A stretch of 6,869 nt of DNA from assembly GCA_021204715.1 (NCBI GenBank), contig JAJPYW010000174.1, forward strand, positions 1-6,869. Reading direction: 5' to 3'. Shown in pieces: positions 5,465-6,869 of this stretch; within the stretch, counting starts at the first letter, position 1, and every line of letters begins with the position of its first letter. The notes below the pieces were generated by a model. It had not been told where the DNA came from, made no database searches, and saw only the letters and a list, made by a program, of their open reading frames with translations. This stretch comes from Prevotellaceae bacterium (GTDB lineage: Bacteria > Bacteroidota > Bacteroidia > Bacteroidales > Bacteroidaceae). The translations under genes and the position numbers were made by a program.

Positions 5465-6869
5465 TCAATCCACCACAATGGGTTTATAGCGCGGTACCAA
5501 CAACTTCATGATGCACCAGCCCACAAGATAGGCCACCGCACAAACGCAGAAAATAATGAAATAGCCGGCCGGCTTGCCTACAAAGCCCATGAACTCCAAC
5601 TGCACGCGCTCGGCGTAAGTGAAGAGCGCGCCCGAGCCCTTGTTCAGCAAAAAAGAACCTATGCCGCCCGCCATGCCGCCCAAGCCGATGATGGTAGCCA
5701 CCGAGCTTTTGGGAAACATGTCGCCCACCACCGAGTAGATATTGGCCGACCACGACTGATGGGCCGCGCCGGCTATGCCGATAATGACAATGGGAAACCA
5801 ATAGGAGCAGGCGCCCAACGGCTGGGCGAAAAGGGCCGACAACGGGAAGAGCGCGAAGATGAACATCGCCCGCATCCTCGCCGCGTAGGGGTTCATTCCC
5901 GAACGGTTGATGATGACGGTGGGCAGCCTGCCCCCGTAAATGGAAAGGATGGTGATGGCATAAAGCACGAAAATAAGCAGCCGCGCCATGCCCGTATTCG
6001 AGGAGAGGCCGTAGACATCTGATAGATAGGCCGGCGTCCAAAAGAGAAAGAACCACCACACGCCGTCGGTCATGAACTTGCCCACGGCGACCGCCCAAGC
6101 CTGACGGTAACGCAGGCATTGCAGGAAGGTGAGTTCCCGCCGCTTGCGCAGACGTGGTGGCCGAAGTATCTCCGCTTCCTGCTCGATAATCCGCTCCATC
6201 TCCTTGTCCTGTTCAATGTAGCGCAACTCGGCCTCGTTCACCCGCGGATTCTCATGAGGTTTGCGGTAGATAAACACCCAAAAGCCCATCCACACGAATC
6301 CCAAGGCGCCTATAATCAAGAAGGTCGCCTCCCAACCATTGCCCACGCCCAAGCGTTGGAACAGCTGGGCTAACGAAGGGATGCACAAGGGCGCCACCAA
6401 CGCCCCCACAACGGCGCCCGCATTGAAGATAGAAGTGGAGAAAGCCCTGTCTTTCTTGGGAAAATATTCGGCGGTCACCTTGACTGCGGCAGGGAAGTTG
6501 CCCGCTTCGCCTACGGCGAGCACAACGCGCGAGGCGATGAAGAAGTAGACGCCGGTAATGGCCACCGTCGCCGCAAGGCCTCCCGTAGCTTCCATCATGG
6601 AGGCGACGTTGTCTATGCCCGACACATACCGCGAAGCCCATCCGCACAGTGCGTGCGAGCAAGCACCCAAAGACCAGATGAAGACGGCCCACAGGTAGCC
6701 TTTCTTTGTCCCCAACCAATCGATGAAACGCCCCGCAAACAAATTGGCCACGGCGTAGCAGATGGAAAAGACAGCCACGATATCGCCGTAGTTGGCGTCC
6801 GTCCAATGGAACTCGGGCGCGATGAAATCCTTCCACGTCAAGGAGAGCACTTGGCGGTCAAGGTAATTG
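5465..6869 (-). CDS. MFS transporter, hexuronate (ExuT)/ACS-like, N-terminus beyond the window
   Basis: This is an inner-membrane secondary transporter of the anion:cation symporter branch of the major facilitator superfamily, whose members import organic anions such as galacturonate and glucuronate. The reading frame is open to the window edge. The first visible residues, NYLDRQVLSL, are the family's first-helix motif, so the true start lies outside and a GTG at 6850 is internal. In the visible 467 residues, the MFS loop motif AGRFIDWLGTKKG is at 45-57, GEAGNFPAA at 120-128, a charged central loop at about 200-250, and DGVWWFFLFW at 268-277, with about eleven or twelve hydrophobic segments in all. 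The C-terminus (VPRYKPI) looks complete and ends in TGA. Hexuronate as substrate is inferred from family resemblance; no catabolic genes are visible beside it. The hairpin array lies directly downstream. Confidence 0.92.
   Translation of the reverse strand, partial: NYLDRQVLSLTWKDFIAPEFHWTDANYGDIVAVFSICYAVANLFAGRFIDWLGTKKGYLWAVFIWSLGACSHALCGWASRYVSGIDNVASMMEATGGLAATVAITGVYFFIASRVVLAVGEAGNFPAAVKVTAEYFPKKDRAFSTSIFNAGAVVGALVAPLCIPSLAQLFQRLGVGNGWEATFLIIGALGFVWMGFWVFIYRKPHENPRVNEAELRYIEQDKEMERIIEQEAEILRPPRLRKRRELTFLQCLRYRQAWAVAVGKFMTDGVWWFFLFWTPAYLSDVYGLSSNTGMARLLIFVLYAITILSIYGGRLPTVIINRSGMNPYAARMRAMFIFALFPLSALFAQPLGACSYWFPIVIIGIAGAAHQSWSANIYSVVGDMFPKSSVATIIGLGGMAGGIGSFLLNKGSGALFTYAERVQLEFMGFVGKPAGYFIIFCVCAVAYLVGWCIMKLLVPRYKPIVVD

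Overview
The window reads as an ordinary, gene-dense chromosomal segment of a fairly GC-rich member of the Bacteroidales (Bacteroidaceae or Prevotellaceae type). The signs are an N-succinylornithine carbamoyltransferase (the Bacteroides-type arginine pathway), an Na+-pumping NQR complex, an exported bleomycin-hydrolase-type aminopeptidase, and three promoters carrying the Bacteroidetes -7 box TAnnTTTG. All six genes are on the minus strand, so transcription runs from high to low coordinates.

In transcription order: (1) 6869-5465 is an MFS transporter of the hexuronate/ACS type, whose N-terminus lies outside the window. (2) 5464-5139 is a 326-base gap. It holds six tandem 23-base units, each a small hairpin, just past the transporter stop, and then a promoter with dyad symmetries. 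(3) 5138-3992 is an unrecognised 88-residue ORF with a strong Shine-Dalgarno sequence, followed 22 bases later by murI (glutamate racemase); the two probably share a transcript. (4) 3929-1508 is a promoter, argF' (N-succinylornithine carbamoyltransferase) and, two bases after it, a papain-fold (C1B) peptidase with a signal peptide, closed by a 19-bp intrinsic terminator. (5) 1418-23 is a promoter and nqrA, presumably the first gene of an nqr operon continuing off the low end.

The genes cover sugar-acid uptake, D-glutamate supply for peptidoglycan, arginine synthesis, peptide breakdown and sodium energetics. They look like neighbours, not one pathway. The only tight physical coupling is argF' with the peptidase.

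No new multigene system is visible. The most unusual element is the 23-base tandem array at 5308-5451. Its sequence variants keep a 7-bp stem only when read as minus-strand RNA, which suggests, without proving, a role in the 3' end of the transporter mRNA. Also notable are a serine at the substrate-selecting position 90 of the carbamoyltransferase and two sets of dyads around the promoter of the small ORF-murI unit.
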